Shown: positions 9,501 through 17,643, numbered from the stretch's first letter. The stretch is DNA of 37,763 bases from DSWT01 sp035415725 (GCA_035415725.1 DAOOGN010000030.1:1-37763); one strand, 5' to 3'. The notes: a model not told the origin generated them from the letters alone. Numbers and translations are program-made.

Positions 9501-11933
9501 ATCGGACGGCTGAGCAACATCGGACGGCTCAGCAACATCGGACGGCTCAGCAACATCGGGACGCTGGTGGATATTTCCGCCTATCCTTTGACCGCCACCG
9601 AGCAAATTGTCTACAACGTGCATGAGTTGGCCGGCTACTACTACGTCGCCATTTACGGCCAGTCCAACCGGGAGGTAGGGCAAAATTACACCCTTGCCGT
9701 CAACGTCACGCCGCCCCAATACGTCTATTATCCGCTGACGGATACGATTGCCATCAGTGTCACCGTGCCGGCAACCGACCCGACGGTGAACACGCTCATC
9801 CTGTACAACACCGCGCGCATGGTGCAGTTCTACGACACGGAGCAGACGCCGATACTGGAGCAACTGTACCCTAAACTGCAAGCGCTGGCGGCTCATACCC
9901 AGGTCAACGGCGTGCTCGTGGATCTCAACAGCTATCCGGAGATTGCCGCAGCTTATGCCAAGTGGGACCAACACCCTGACAGTCCGCAACACGCCAATTT
10001 TGTGGCGATGCACCTTAAGTCTCTGTTGTACACACTGGCGCCCGCTTATCCTAACCTTAAGTACCTGGTGCTGGTGGGCGATGACCGCATCATCCCCCAG
10101 CGCCGCATCCGCGATGAGGCGCTGGTTTCCAACGAGCGCACCTACGAGGACGCCTATTTCGCGCCTGACATCGACACCTCCCTGGCCCGCCGCTACTTCC
10201 TCAGCGACGACTACTACGCCGGCCTGTTGCCGTTGCCCTGGCGTGGACGGGAACTGTATCTGCCGCAGGTCGGCATCGGTCGCCTGGTGGAGGCTCCCCA
10301 GGACATCATCGCCGCGTTGGATGCGTTCATGGCGCAGCCGGTGCTTGAACCGGAGGATGCCTTTGTCACCGGCTACGATTTCTTGATCGACGAAGCCCAG
10401 GCCATCAGCGCCACCCTTGCCTCTCAGGGAATCACGCCGATGACGACGCTCATCAGCGACACGTGGACGACGAACGACGTGCGCACACACTTCATCAGCG
10501 TGACCGCCGCCAGTGACCTGAATTCCCTCAATGCGCATTTCACCCATTATGGCCTTATCCCACCCACCTATCCATCCTCGCCGACATTGGAAGATATTTT
10601 CGTGCTGGCGTCCGAACTGACGGAGACGACTGATTACAGCGGCACCCTGAACTTCTCGGTAGGGTGTCACTCCGGGCTGAACGTCCCAGACGCGGGCGCG
10701 CCGTCGGTCGAGGAGGCGACGGATTGGCCGCAGGCACTGCTGCGTCGCGGGGCGATGTTCATCGGCAACACGGGCTATGGCTACGGCGATTCGGACTTGA
10801 TCGCCTACTCGGAGCAGTTGATGACGGGTTTCACGGATCGATTGGGCCTCTGGGAAGATGGGCAAGCGCCGACTGTCGGCCACGCGCTGATGCGCGCCAA
10901 GCAGGAGTATTACAACAGCTTCAGCGCCGGGGCGTTCAGCAACTATGATGAAAAGGTTCTGGCGGAGATGACGCTGTACGGCCTGCCGATGCTGCAAATC
11001 CACATGCCGCAGACGACCACGCTCAACACGCCGACAACGCCACGTGCAGCTCTGTTGCCGGATGCCGACACAGTCGTCACCACGGCGCACCATCTGGCCC
11101 TGGACTATGTCGAACACGTCACAGAACAGGGCACTTACTACACTGTCGCCGGTGAAAATGAGGTGCACATCGCCGGCGGTCGTCCCATCGCGCCGCAGAT
11201 CAGTGAAGATGTCGAAATCCCCGGCGCTATCGCCCACGGCGCCTTACTCATCGGGGGAACGTTTATGGATGTTGCGGATTTCGATCCGGTGGTGTCGCGC
11301 ATTGTGACCGAAGAAACCTTCATCGAGACCGAACCGGACTTCCCCAGTGCGGCCTGGGAGCCGGCACAGTTCAGTACGATCAACCGCTTCCTCTCCATCG
11401 AAGGCAAAGCCTACGCCAGCCTCGTGGTCGTGCCGGGGCAATTCCGCGCCACGAGCTATGATCTGCCGACGACCGGCATTGAGCGGCTCTACACAGATTT
11501 GCAGTTCGAGGTTTACCACGCGCCCTTCACCGTCACGGACTTCATCGCCCCGAACATCCGCAACGTGCGCGCCATCAGCAGCACCCATTCCCTGCGCTTC
11601 GAGATCTGGGTGGACGACGACGCCGAGAATCCAGAAGACAGCGGCAAGGTCGCACGCGTTGTCGTGCTTTACCGGCATCCGGGGCAAACCACGTGGTCCA
11701 AGGCCGAACTCACTTCCCTGGGCAAAAACGCCGCCGGTATCGGCGTTGCCGCAGGCGTGGTCGATCCGATCAGCGCACCCATCGAGTATTTCGTGCAGGC
11801 CGTGGACAACAGCGGCAACGTCATCCTGGCGCTGGATCACGGGATGCCCTTCACGGCTGTGGAGGGGGTGAACATTAGGCCGCAGATCTATCTGCCTTTG
11901 GTGCTCAAAGAGGCTCCGGGTTTCTCACGGTGA
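6525..11933 (+). CDS. Secreted CSLREA/beta-helix/PKD/PPC protein with C25 (gingipain-like) peptidase region
   Basis: 1802 residues. An N-terminal hydrophobic signal peptide (about 10-40, ending near VSAAPA) is followed by a CSLREA motif (NCTLREAIIAANTD, about 91-104). A long right-handed beta-helix rich in NTA..GGG(I/V)Y units runs from about 150 to 640 and closes with a choice-of-anchor Q end (about 640-697, DIGAFEE). Then come two PKD-like domains (about 704-875) and a PPC domain (about 880-1060: DTDWYKFEV, DFDLLLFAPE, YYVAIYG). The PPC domain is interrupted by tandem LSNIG hexapeptides. Residues about 1110-1500 resemble C25 caspase-fold peptidases: LVLVGDDRIIP, candidate catalytic C1381 in SVGCHSG and candidate H1341 in THYG. 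The tail IYLPLVLK is a type I associate with Chloroflexota exported proteins. Role: a surface or exported protease/adhesin, inferred. The ribosome-binding site is GGAGGG. Confidence 0.88.
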   Translation: MNGKSLNRKWSVVVLSLILSAGLFWLLWMVLPASPAGRVSAAPAIPPTPHRTGVVPAQNSPDAPRTAPNLGAYEAQLITAVDVFSDDNTINDNCTLREAIIAANTDSAVDRCPAGNGADTIALGEGVYQLSIAGTGEEAASTGDLDVLDALTITGAGSELTFIDANGIDRVLDVFTAPVVISGVTVMGGNSSGSGGGLQILSPGYVALHNVHIRDNVAAQYGGGVYYESPATLAPSGYFTVSHNSAELGGGVYIFDGEFVLSQGLIYSNTAAADGGGIYAEHGRVQMTGGEICENVASLGGGGVLVNQPRATFTQTGGFILANTAENGGGVLVSNGQAWLSGGSIRDNHASNYGGGLVVNRQALLDGGRIVNNTAAYGGGVYVGMVGVLTQTGASTIAGNVVTQDGGGIYAEGGTIVLEGGQVALNAASYGGGLYVNDGTATLRGTARINNNEALNSGGGVYAQFGDVTLDDGNIVSNTAANGGGVFVAGSSSVFTQTGGMLAYNTADNGGGLYIYYGRATLSQAVLYANQAISSGGIYNNNNLELVNVTFSGNTATSNGGGINNNGTVKATNITLARNGASNGGGGGIYNTNRVSLNNVIIAYNSGGDCSGTIISEGYNLSSDSTCTLTETGDLMNTDPLLGPLADNGGNTWTHALLRGSPAINTASCVYAPATDQRGYRRPDEGSARCDIGAFEEQTFINLPPIANAGADRAITVGRTVMLDGSASYDPDGYTPLTYQWAQTGGTAVAFNATVSRTTFTAPSAPGLLTFTLTVYDAYRLASVPDEVIVSVGGAPITGLQASNSSPTPLGQTTYFTASVTAGTNVLYEWSFGDGGSDSGPHVRHTYTEAGWYEATVRAFNVNSSVDAGTVVSITHSTRGSAQTIGNNTVLTSALTSINDTDWYKFEVPQPDSTITVTLSDLQADFDLLLFAPEIDEETGQLRDIGRLSNIGRLSNIGRLSNIGQLSNIGQLSNIGDLLDLGRLSNIGRLSNIGRLSNIGRLSNIGRLSNIGTLVDISAYPLTATEQIVYNVHELAGYYYVAIYGQSNREVGQNYTLAVNVTPPQYVYYPLTDTIAISVTVPATDPTVNTLILYNTARMVQFYDTEQTPILEQLYPKLQALAAHTQVNGVLVDLNSYPEIAAAYAKWDQHPDSPQHANFVAMHLKSLLYTLAPAYPNLKYLVLVGDDRIIPQRRIRDEALVSNERTYEDAYFAPDIDTSLARRYFLSDDYYAGLLPLPWRGRELYLPQVGIGRLVEAPQDIIAALDAFMAQPVLEPEDAFVTGYDFLIDEAQAISATLASQGITPMTTLISDTWTTNDVRTHFISVTAASDLNSLNAHFTHYGLIPPTYPSSPTLEDIFVLASELTETTDYSGTLNFSVGCHSGLNVPDAGAPSVEEATDWPQALLRRGAMFIGNTGYGYGDSDLIAYSEQLMTGFTDRLGLWEDGQAPTVGHALMRAKQEYYNSFSAGAFSNYDEKVLAEMTLYGLPMLQIHMPQTTTLNTPTTPRAALLPDADTVVTTAHHLALDYVEHVTEQGTYYTVAGENEVHIAGGRPIAPQISEDVEIPGAIAHGALLIGGTFMDVADFDPVVSRIVTEETFIETEPDFPSAAWEPAQFSTINRFLSIEGKAYASLVVVPGQFRATSYDLPTTGIERLYTDLQFEVYHAPFTVTDFIAPNIRNVRAISSTHSLRFEIWVDDDAENPEDSGKVARVVVLYRHPGQTTWSKAELTSLGKNAAGIGVAAGVVDPISAPIEYFVQAVDNSGNVILALDHGMPFTAVEGVNIRPQIYLPLVLKEAPGFSR
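9352..9560 (+). repeat. Tandem 18-bp coding repeat (LSNIG hexapeptides)
   Basis: Ten hexapeptides of the form (R/Q)LSNIG, split five and five by DLLDLG and flanked by DIG and TLVDIS. The DNA units are close copies of GGACGGCTGAGCAACATC with synonymous variation, so selection acts on the peptide. Read as IGRLSN, the unit fits the left-handed beta-helix hexapeptide rule (I/L/V)-G-x-x-(S/T/A/V)-x. It lies inside the PPC domain between DFDLLLFAPE and YYVAIYG. Confidence 0.9.
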
Positions 11934-11997
11934 CGTTAAGATGCCTTTGAACGGCAAAATGTCACAGTAACTCAAATCGTTAGCTGAGGATGAGGAA

Positions 11998-12531
11998 ATG
12001 ATAAACCACAAAAGGTGCTGCGTTTGAATAGGAGTGAGTCTTGCCGTGGCGATGGTCTTCATCGGCATAGGCGTCACCATGCTACATACCAGGTCGATTG
12101 CCATTGCCCAAACCGGCATGACGCGGCACGCGGCCGCGCCCGTTTCCATCGCCGTCGGTTTGGTGACCGACAGACCTGAGGTCTACGATGGGAGTTTCAA
12201 TGAAATGAGTTTCATGGGTGTTCTTCGTAGCGCAAGTGAGCTAGGCACCACCTATCAGGTTTACACGTCGGCGTCAGAAGCGGATTATGCGCCCAACTTA
12301 CAGCAATGCGTCCTGGACGGCAACGCCCTGTGCATCGCTGTAGGCTTCGGTCTGGCGGATGCAGTGTCTACAACGGCGGTGCTCTATCCCGGCGTGCAGT
12401 TTGCCATTGCCGACGCCTCGTGGGAGACTATGCCCCCTAACCTGCGCGGTCTGGTATTTGCCGAAGACGAACATAGTCAATCACGCATTGACTTTCATTT
12501 TGTATTTACTATAATGAGTTCGAATGGATAA
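11998..12531 (+). pseudogene. Decayed BMP/PnrA-family substrate-binding lipoprotein
   Basis: Basic membrane protein (BMP/Med) proteins bind nucleosides or similar ligands for ABC import. Clear family motifs remain: GLVTD, DGSFNEMSF, SEADYAPNLQQC, AVGFGLADAV and YPGVQFAIAD, then GLVFAEDE. A normal member has some 330-370 residues; this one stops after about 165, with unrelated residues following FAEDE. The 5' end is damaged too: the likely original ATG is at 11998, with GAGGA ahead of it, and gives MINHKRCCV. An in-frame TGA at 12025-12027 then interrupts the signal peptide. An intact frame exists only from a GTG at 12034. A MITE lies immediately after the stop, but it is not what truncated the gene. 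Confidence 0.75.
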
Positions 12532-12538
12532 ATTCTTC

Positions 12539-12877
12539 GTAACTATTCAGCCGTCCTTGCCAGGTGGCGAATGGGACTTTGGGGAGGGCACATAATAAGT
12601 TACCCCTTCGGCAGGTGATGACCCTCTTATCCCCCAACCCCCTTCTCCCCCGCAAGCGGGGAAGAAGGGAGCAAGGTGGGGGTGTGGCGGGCAGCTTCGC
12701 CGCCCGCCACACCCCCACCCAAAATCCCCCTTCCTGGGGGGAAGGGGGGCAGGGGGGATGGGCTTATAGAAACACGCATATCTTGTCATACAGAAGCACC
12801 TGGCCTACCAAAGTCTACGCCAAAACCTGGCATAGGGAATAAGTGGCTTCGTCAGGTTTACTAGCCTGAATAGATAC
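12539..12877. mobile_element. IS66-like MITE, complete copy B (339 bp)
   Basis: The element starts GTAACTATTCAGCC and ends AGCCTGAATAGATAC, which form terminal inverted repeats. A perfect 8-bp target duplication, AATTCTTC, flanks it (12531-12538 and 12878-12885). IS66-family elements are known for 5'-GTAA ends and 8-bp duplications, so this is probably a non-autonomous IS66 derivative; it has no transposase frame. Its right 125 bp are homologous, inverted, to the elements at 33566 and 35390. A palindromic repeat (12617-12760) is nested inside. Confidence 0.85.
12617..12760 (+). repeat. Double-hairpin palindromic repeat, copy R1
   Basis: Homologous to 29631-29752. The large hairpin has 21-nt arms, 12675-12695 and 12699-12719, with a TTC loop and one mismatch. 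Upstream, CTTCTCCCCCGC pairs with GCGGGGAAGAAG across two bases. There is no T-run, so it is a REP-like element rather than a plain terminator. It sits inside MITE B. Confidence 0.8.
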
Positions 12878-12885
12878 AATTCTTC

Positions 12886-13019
12886 TTGATGAATGGCGAT
12901 CCATTTGTCACTTGTCTGACGAAAGGAGGTGATGACCGACTCGCAACCACCGGCATGGATGTCTTTCAATCGTTCCCTATATCATTGTATGACCTATCAA
13001 GTGTGATCTGGAGGAGACT
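12886..13019 (+). other. Upstream region of the binding-protein gene
   Basis: Contains AAAGGAGGTGAT (12923-12934), a perfect match to the extended anti-Shine-Dalgarno complement. It is followed only two bases later by an ATG opening a 24-codon frame (12932-13006). The real gene uses GGAGGAG at 13011-13017. I see no clear -35/-10 pair. Confidence 0.35.
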
Positions 13020-14060
13020 ATGTTTCACAAATCGCAGTTTAGGACACTCATCGCCATTTTGACGCTGTCTGCTATGGCTCTGAGCGGCTGCAATGCTCAA
13101 CCCGCCAGCACCGAAATCAACGTCCTCTGCACACCTCAGGAAGAGTGGTGCCAGGGGATGAAGCAGGAGTTCGAGGCCAAGTACGGTATTACCGTGAACT
13201 ACGTCCGTATGTCCAGCGGCGAAGCCCTCGCCCGCATCCAGGCCGAGAAGGATAACCCCCAGTTTGACATCTGGTGGGGCGGTCCCATCGACAGTTTCGT
13301 GGCGGCGAAGGAGATGAATCTGCTGGAGCAGTACGACTCGCCGAACTACAAGAACCTGCTCGACCCTGACAAGTACAAGGATCCCGACAATTATTGGGTC
13401 GGCATCTATGTCGGCTCGTTAGGGTTCTGTACCAACAAGAATTGGCTAGCGCAAAATCCCGGCGTGAAGGCGCCCACGTCGTGGGACGACCTGCTGCGCC
13501 CGGAGTTCAAGGGGCAGATTATGGTAGCGCATCCCTCAACCTCCGGCACGTCCTACACCGCGCTGGCGACCATCCTGCAAATTCGCGGCGAAGAGGCCGG
13601 CTGGCAGTATATCCAGCAGTATGCCGCGCAGATGCAGCAATTCACCAAGAGCGGCGCAGCCCCGGCCAAGTTCGTCGGGCAGGGCGAAGCGGCAGTGGGC
13701 ATCGTCTTTTCACACGACATCGTGCACGAGATTGATGACAATGGCATGCCCCTGGAGTTGACTTTCCCGGCGGAAGGCACCGGTTACGAAATCGGCGGGA
13801 TGGGCATCCTCAAGGGCGCGAAGCACCTCGATGCCGCCAAGAAGTGGTTCGATTGGGCTATCTCGGCGGAAGGGCAGGCGCTCGGCCCGAAATATCACGC
13901 TTATCAGGCGCCGACCGTCAAGGGCGTGACACTTTCGCACCCTGAATTGCTGGAAGTGAAGTTGATCGATTACGATTTCCAGTGGGCCGGCGAAAACAAG
14001 AAGGCGTTCGTGGATAAGTTCACGAATGAGATTGCTGCTGCTGACAATTTGAAGCAGTAG
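13020..14060 (+). CDS. ABC importer substrate-binding lipoprotein, Fbp/AEP-type
   Basis: Binding protein of a Fe(III)/phosphonate/polyamine-type importer. It has a short signal peptide with lipobox LSGC, giving lipidated C24. The mature protein (about 322 residues) opens with EINVLCTPQEEW and carries QFDIWWGGP, typical of the FbpA-like class of periplasmic binding proteins. I do not see the paired C-terminal tyrosines that bind Fe(III) in classical FbpA, so the ligand is open: iron, 2-aminoethylphosphonate or another small anion or cation. GGAGGAG precedes the ATG. It is the first gene of a binding protein-permease-ATPase set, and a strong hairpin follows it that may set its expression above that of the permease. 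Confidence 0.88.
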   Translation: MFHKSQFRTLIAILTLSAMALSGCNAQPASTEINVLCTPQEEWCQGMKQEFEAKYGITVNYVRMSSGEALARIQAEKDNPQFDIWWGGPIDSFVAAKEMNLLEQYDSPNYKNLLDPDKYKDPDNYWVGIYVGSLGFCTNKNWLAQNPGVKAPTSWDDLLRPEFKGQIMVAHPSTSGTSYTALATILQIRGEEAGWQYIQQYAAQMQQFTKSGAAPAKFVGQGEAAVGIVFSHDIVHEIDDNGMPLELTFPAEGTGYEIGGMGILKGAKHLDAAKKWFDWAISAEGQALGPKYHAYQAPTVKGVTLSHPELLEVKLIDYDFQWAGENKKAFVDKFTNEIAAADNLKQ

Positions 14061-14069
14061 ACTCGCTCC

Positions 14070-14113
14070 ATGTGAAGCGTGAAACGGCCTGTTGAGCGTT
14101 TCACGCTTCACAT
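14070..14113 (+). promoter_or_regulatory. Intercistronic hairpin between binding protein and permease genes
   Basis: A perfect 16-bp inverted repeat: arms 14070-14085 (ATGTGAAGCGTGAAAC) and 14098-14113, with a 12-nt loop. There is no T-run, so a processing or 3'-end stabilising role is more likely than termination. Such intercistronic structures often give the binding protein a higher level than the permease. Confidence 0.7.
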
Positions 14114-14138
14114 TTCATTTGGCTCTCAAGGCAATGAA

Positions 14139-16400
14139 ATGACCCTCAAGCTCTCGTTTATGGACCATTGGCGCCGCCGTTACCGCGAGTTCGCCATCAT
14201 CGCGCAAGATCCCGTCCTCTGGATGAGTTTGCTATTCTGCGCCATTTTTCTCTTCATTTTTGTCTTTTATCCTATCTTACGCACCGCGAGCAACGGATTT
14301 TTTACATCTGAGGGGCAGTTTAGCCTGGAACACTTTGCCCGTTACTTTGACAGTTACTTCGGGCCGCTCTATCGCCGGGTTTTCACCAATACCTTGCTGA
14401 TGGGCGGCCTTGCCGCGACGGTCGGTACGTTGGTCGGCTTTATTTTCGCCTACACGGTGGTGCGCTGCAATCCGCCCGGCAAGGGCCTCATCCATACCCT
14501 GGCGCTGGTGCCGACGGTGTCGCCGCCGTTCGCCATCGCCTTGAGTACGGTGCTGCTCTTCGGGCGCAACGGCCTTATCACCCACCGCTGGCTCGGCATG
14601 ACGTTTCCACAAGGCTCGAACGACATCTACGGCATGGATGGGCTGGTTTTTGTGCAGACGATCACCTTCTTCTCTGCGGCCTATCTGATCCTGCGTGCCA
14701 TGCTTGAACGGCTGGACCCTTCGATGGAAGAGGCCGCCGAAAGTATGGGCGCGAACCGCTTCCACATCTTCCGCACCGTCACCCTGCCGCTGCTGATTCC
14801 CGGATTAGCCGGCGCGTTCCTGTTGCTCTTCGTCGAGTCACTGGCCGACCTAGGCAATCCACTCTTCATTTCCGGCAACGTCACGGTCCTGGCGACGCAA
14901 ATTTTTCTCGCTGTGGCGGGTGAATACGATTATCAGAAAGCCTCGACGCTGTCACTGGTGCTGCTGATCCCGACGCTGATCGTCTTCCTGCTACAGCGTT
15001 ACTACGTCACGCGCCGTTCCTACGTCTCGGTGACCGGCAAACCCAGCGGCGGCCACGTCGTGGAGAAAGAGCCGTGGATCCGCTGGCCCTTCGTCGTGGT
15101 CACCTATTTGGTCTGCGCGCTCATTATACTGCTCTATCTGGCAATCATCTACGGCTCGTTCTGCCGGACCTGGGGCGTAGACTTCAGCCTGACGCTGGAA
15201 TGGTGGCGGTTGATGTTGACGCGCGGCATCGAGGCTATCCTCGATACGACGTTCCTCAGCCTCCTGGCGACACCGTTTGCCGTGCTCATCGGGATGATCA
15301 TCGCTTTCCTGGTAGTGCGCAAGCAATTCAGCGGCAAGGGAGCATTGGATTTCGTCTCAAATCTGGGCGGTGCCGTCCCCGGTACCATCCTGGGCATCGG
15401 CTTCGTACTGGCTTTCAGCACCCCCCCAATGATCGTGGTCGTGCTGCTCTACGTCGTCCTGGCGCTTTTCTTGGGCTGCACGCTCTTCCACGAGAAACGT
15501 CAGCAGCTCATCGTCCTATTGCTCGGTTCTGCGGTGGGCATCGGCCTGAGTTTTCTGGATGACATCCTGGGGCTGACGGGATTGTATGACCTGCTCGGCG
15601 GCGCCGTCGTGGCGGCAGGATTGTACTTATGGCTGAAGCTGGGTCAGGCGCGAGGACGCATCTGGGTCGGGATCGGGGCGTATCTGCTGGCCTACAACCT
15701 GGTGGAGTTCGTCGCCATGCCGATTGCGACGCTGAGCCGCAGTCTGCCGCGCGGTTTCTGGAGCAACGCCATCTTCCAGCTCGCGGACCACATCAAGGTA
15801 TTGTTTCAGCTTCCCCCGACGCTGATGACCATCGTCCTGATCTTTGCCGGTGTGCTGTTGATTCAGCCGGAAAAGGGGCGAGTGCGGCTCCTCCTGGCGA
15901 CGTTCATTCTGGCCGTGACCGCCGCTTTGAGCTTCACCGCCATGCCGCTCACGCTGGTCGGAACACCGTTCATCATCCTGATGGCCTACGCCGTGCGCAG
16001 CCTGCCGGCTTCGGTCCGCTCCGGCGTAGCCGCGCTCCAACAGATCGATCCCGCCATCGAAGAAGCCTCCAACAGCCTGGGCGCCGACACACAGTACACC
16101 TTCCGCAAGATCACCCTTCCGCTCATCCTGCCGGCACTGCTGGCCGGGATGATTTTCAGCTTTACCCGCCACATGACGAGCGTGTCGGCCATCATTTTCC
16201 TCGTTAGTGCGCGCTGGCGCATCGTCACCGCCGCGATTATGAGCGAGTGGGAACAGGGCGGCATCAGCATCGCCGCGGCCTACTCGACAACGATTATCCT
16301 GTTTGTGCTGATCGCCATTGGCGGATTGTATTTTGTCACCAACCGGATGTTGCGAAGTAGGGAGTACGGAGTAAGGGATGTCTCCCCTTCGATTGAATGA
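14139..16400 (+). CDS. Fused double permease of the Fbp-type ABC importer, with an inserted membrane region
   Basis: 753 residues holding two binding-protein-dependent permease domains in one chain, as in FbpB/ThiP proteins. EAA loops couple to the ATPase: EEAAESMGANRF near 196 and EEASNSLGADTQ near 641, each followed by (T/I)TLPL. Start: ATG at 14139 with AAGG upstream and after the hairpin. A GTG at 14079 in the same frame lies inside the hairpin and would add residues unlike a permease. Oddity: in the second domain, about 175 very hydrophobic residues (about 431-605) separate LAFSTPPM from VGTPFIILMAYAVRSLP, segments that are nearly adjacent in ordinary family members. The extreme C-terminus (about 739-753) is encoded by GGAGTACGGAGTAAGG-type repeat DNA. 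The stop codon is the first part of leader repeat L2. Confidence 0.9.
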   Translation: MTLKLSFMDHWRRRYREFAIIAQDPVLWMSLLFCAIFLFIFVFYPILRTASNGFFTSEGQFSLEHFARYFDSYFGPLYRRVFTNTLLMGGLAATVGTLVGFIFAYTVVRCNPPGKGLIHTLALVPTVSPPFAIALSTVLLFGRNGLITHRWLGMTFPQGSNDIYGMDGLVFVQTITFFSAAYLILRAMLERLDPSMEEAAESMGANRFHIFRTVTLPLLIPGLAGAFLLLFVESLADLGNPLFISGNVTVLATQIFLAVAGEYDYQKASTLSLVLLIPTLIVFLLQRYYVTRRSYVSVTGKPSGGHVVEKEPWIRWPFVVVTYLVCALIILLYLAIIYGSFCRTWGVDFSLTLEWWRLMLTRGIEAILDTTFLSLLATPFAVLIGMIIAFLVVRKQFSGKGALDFVSNLGGAVPGTILGIGFVLAFSTPPMIVVVLLYVVLALFLGCTLFHEKRQQLIVLLLGSAVGIGLSFLDDILGLTGLYDLLGGAVVAAGLYLWLKLGQARGRIWVGIGAYLLAYNLVEFVAMPIATLSRSLPRGFWSNAIFQLADHIKVLFQLPPTLMTIVLIFAGVLLIQPEKGRVRLLLATFILAVTAALSFTAMPLTLVGTPFIILMAYAVRSLPASVRSGVAALQQIDPAIEEASNSLGADTQYTFRKITLPLILPALLAGMIFSFTRHMTSVSAIIFLVSARWRIVTAAIMSEWEQGGISIAAAYSTTIILFVLIAIGGLYFVTNRMLRSREYGVRDVSPSIE

Positions 16401-16483
16401 AAACCTTTCGCCACGCCGGACGCAAAGAATTTGAGTTTTTCTCTGTGAACTCCGGGTGCTCTGGGGCTATTTTCAGAGAGGAG
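16393..16483 (+). repeat. Dispersed leader repeat, copy L2
   Basis: Second copy of the leader repeat, a little shorter in its first third than L1 and L3. It begins inside the last codons of the permease (its GAATGA supplies the stop) and ends CAGAGAGGAG, which is the ribosome-binding site of the ATPase gene. Confidence 0.8.
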
Positions 16484-16488
16484 TCACC

Positions 16489-17562
16489 ATGGATTTGATA
16501 CTAGACGCCATCACCAAAACGTTCCCGCCGCGAGGGGGAAATGCGGAAGTCACGGCGGTTGACACGATTAGCCTGGAAATCGCCGAGGGTGAATTGGTTA
16601 CTTTGCTGGGGCCGTCAGGGTGCGGCAAGACCACCACGCTGCGTCTGATTGCCGGCTTCGAGTTCCCTACGGCCGGGCGTATCTTGCTCGACGGGGAAGA
16701 GATCAACACCCGCCCGCCGCATAAGCGCGACATGGCCATGGTCTTTCAGAGCTATGCGATTTTCCCCCATCTCAACGTCTTTGAGAACATCGCCTACGGG
16801 TTGAACGTCCGGCGAATGCCCAAGGCCCAGATCGAGGAACGGGTGGCCCGCGTGATGGCGCTGGTCCGGCTTTCCGGCTACGAGAAGCGCGCGCCGAACC
16901 AGCTTTCCGGCGGTCAACAGCAACGTGTAGCCCTGGCCCGCGCCCTGGTGATGGAGCCAAAGGTCCTGCTGATGGACGAGCCGCTCTCCAACCTGGATGC
17001 CAAGTTACGCGAGCAAATGCGCACCGAAATCCGCCACATTCAGCAAAGCCTGGGGATCACCAGCGTCTACGTGACCCACGACCAGATCGAGGCTATGACG
17101 CTCTCCGACAGGGTGGTGGTGATGAATAGCGGGCGCATCGAGCAGGTGGGGTCGCCAGTCGAAGTGTACCGCCGCCCGCAGACACGTTTCGTGGCCGACT
17201 TCATCGGACGGGCTAACTTCGTCGCCGGGACGGTGTGCGGGCGCGAGAACGGCATGCTCGTCGTAGACGTGTTCGGACAGCCGCTCAAACTGGCCGGGCA
17301 AGAGCCGCATCCTGTCGGCGCTGCGGTGACGCTCATTGTGCGCCCAGAGATGATCCAGGTACGGACAGAGGGGGGAACCTACCGGGGCATCGTCCGCCGC
17401 GCAGCCTATCTGGGCGATGCGATTGATTACGATATTGAAGTCGCCGGACAGCTCCTCACGACCAGCGAAACGAACCCCCTGCAAACGGAAGTCTACGCCG
17501 AAGGAACCTCGGTCGGCGTCAGCTTCTACGAAGCGTGCGTGCACGTCTTGGGGAGTGCATAA
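16489..17562 (+). CDS. ABC importer ATPase, FbpC/PotA-type
   Basis: ATP-hydrolysing subunit that drives the preceding importer, peripheral on the inner face of the membrane. Motifs in order: Walker A GPSGCGKTT (about 41-49), Q-loop MVFQSYAIFPH (about 85), signature LSGGQQQRVALARAL (about 139), Walker B VLLMDEPLSNLD (about 160) and the H-loop THD (about 196). A TOBE-type C-terminal region runs from about 230 to 355. At 358 residues it has the usual length. The start is ATG 16489, six bases after GAGAGGAG; a GTG 33 bases upstream is in frame but lies inside leader repeat L2. The gene completes the transporter set begun at 13020. Confidence 0.93.
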   Translation: MDLILDAITKTFPPRGGNAEVTAVDTISLEIAEGELVTLLGPSGCGKTTTLRLIAGFEFPTAGRILLDGEEINTRPPHKRDMAMVFQSYAIFPHLNVFENIAYGLNVRRMPKAQIEERVARVMALVRLSGYEKRAPNQLSGGQQQRVALARALVMEPKVLLMDEPLSNLDAKLREQMRTEIRHIQQSLGITSVYVTHDQIEAMTLSDRVVVMNSGRIEQVGSPVEVYRRPQTRFVADFIGRANFVAGTVCGRENGMLVVDVFGQPLKLAGQEPHPVGAAVTLIVRPEMIQVRTEGGTYRGIVRRAAYLGDAIDYDIEVAGQLLTTSETNPLQTEVYAEGTSVGVSFYEACVHVLGSA

Positions 17563-17643
17563 CCGGACCTCCAGGTGCACGCCACCCTGGCGCGGGTTCG
17601 CGGAGACGTTTTTAACCTGCGCCCGGCCGGGCATCATCTTGGG

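Noticed and set aside
9352..9560. CRISPR-like array of short repeats
   Set aside because: The 18-bp units are contiguous and in frame, with no spacers; they encode hexapeptides.
8250..11237. Long open frame of 995 codons on the minus strand
   Set aside because: It is a shadow of the giant secreted-protein gene; composition and lack of any domain show it is non-coding.
12921..12936. Resemblance to the 3' end of 16S rRNA on the minus strand
   Set aside because: Only the anti-Shine-Dalgarno core matches; the sequence further in is not 16S.
12932..13006. 24-codon frame after AAAGGAGGTGAT
   Set aside because: Only two bases separate the purine block from the ATG, too close for initiation; no similarity or coupling to the next gene.
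16456..16488. GTG start for the ABC ATPase 33 bases upstream
   Set aside because: It lies inside leader repeat L2, while ATG 16489 has a well-placed GAGAGGAG.
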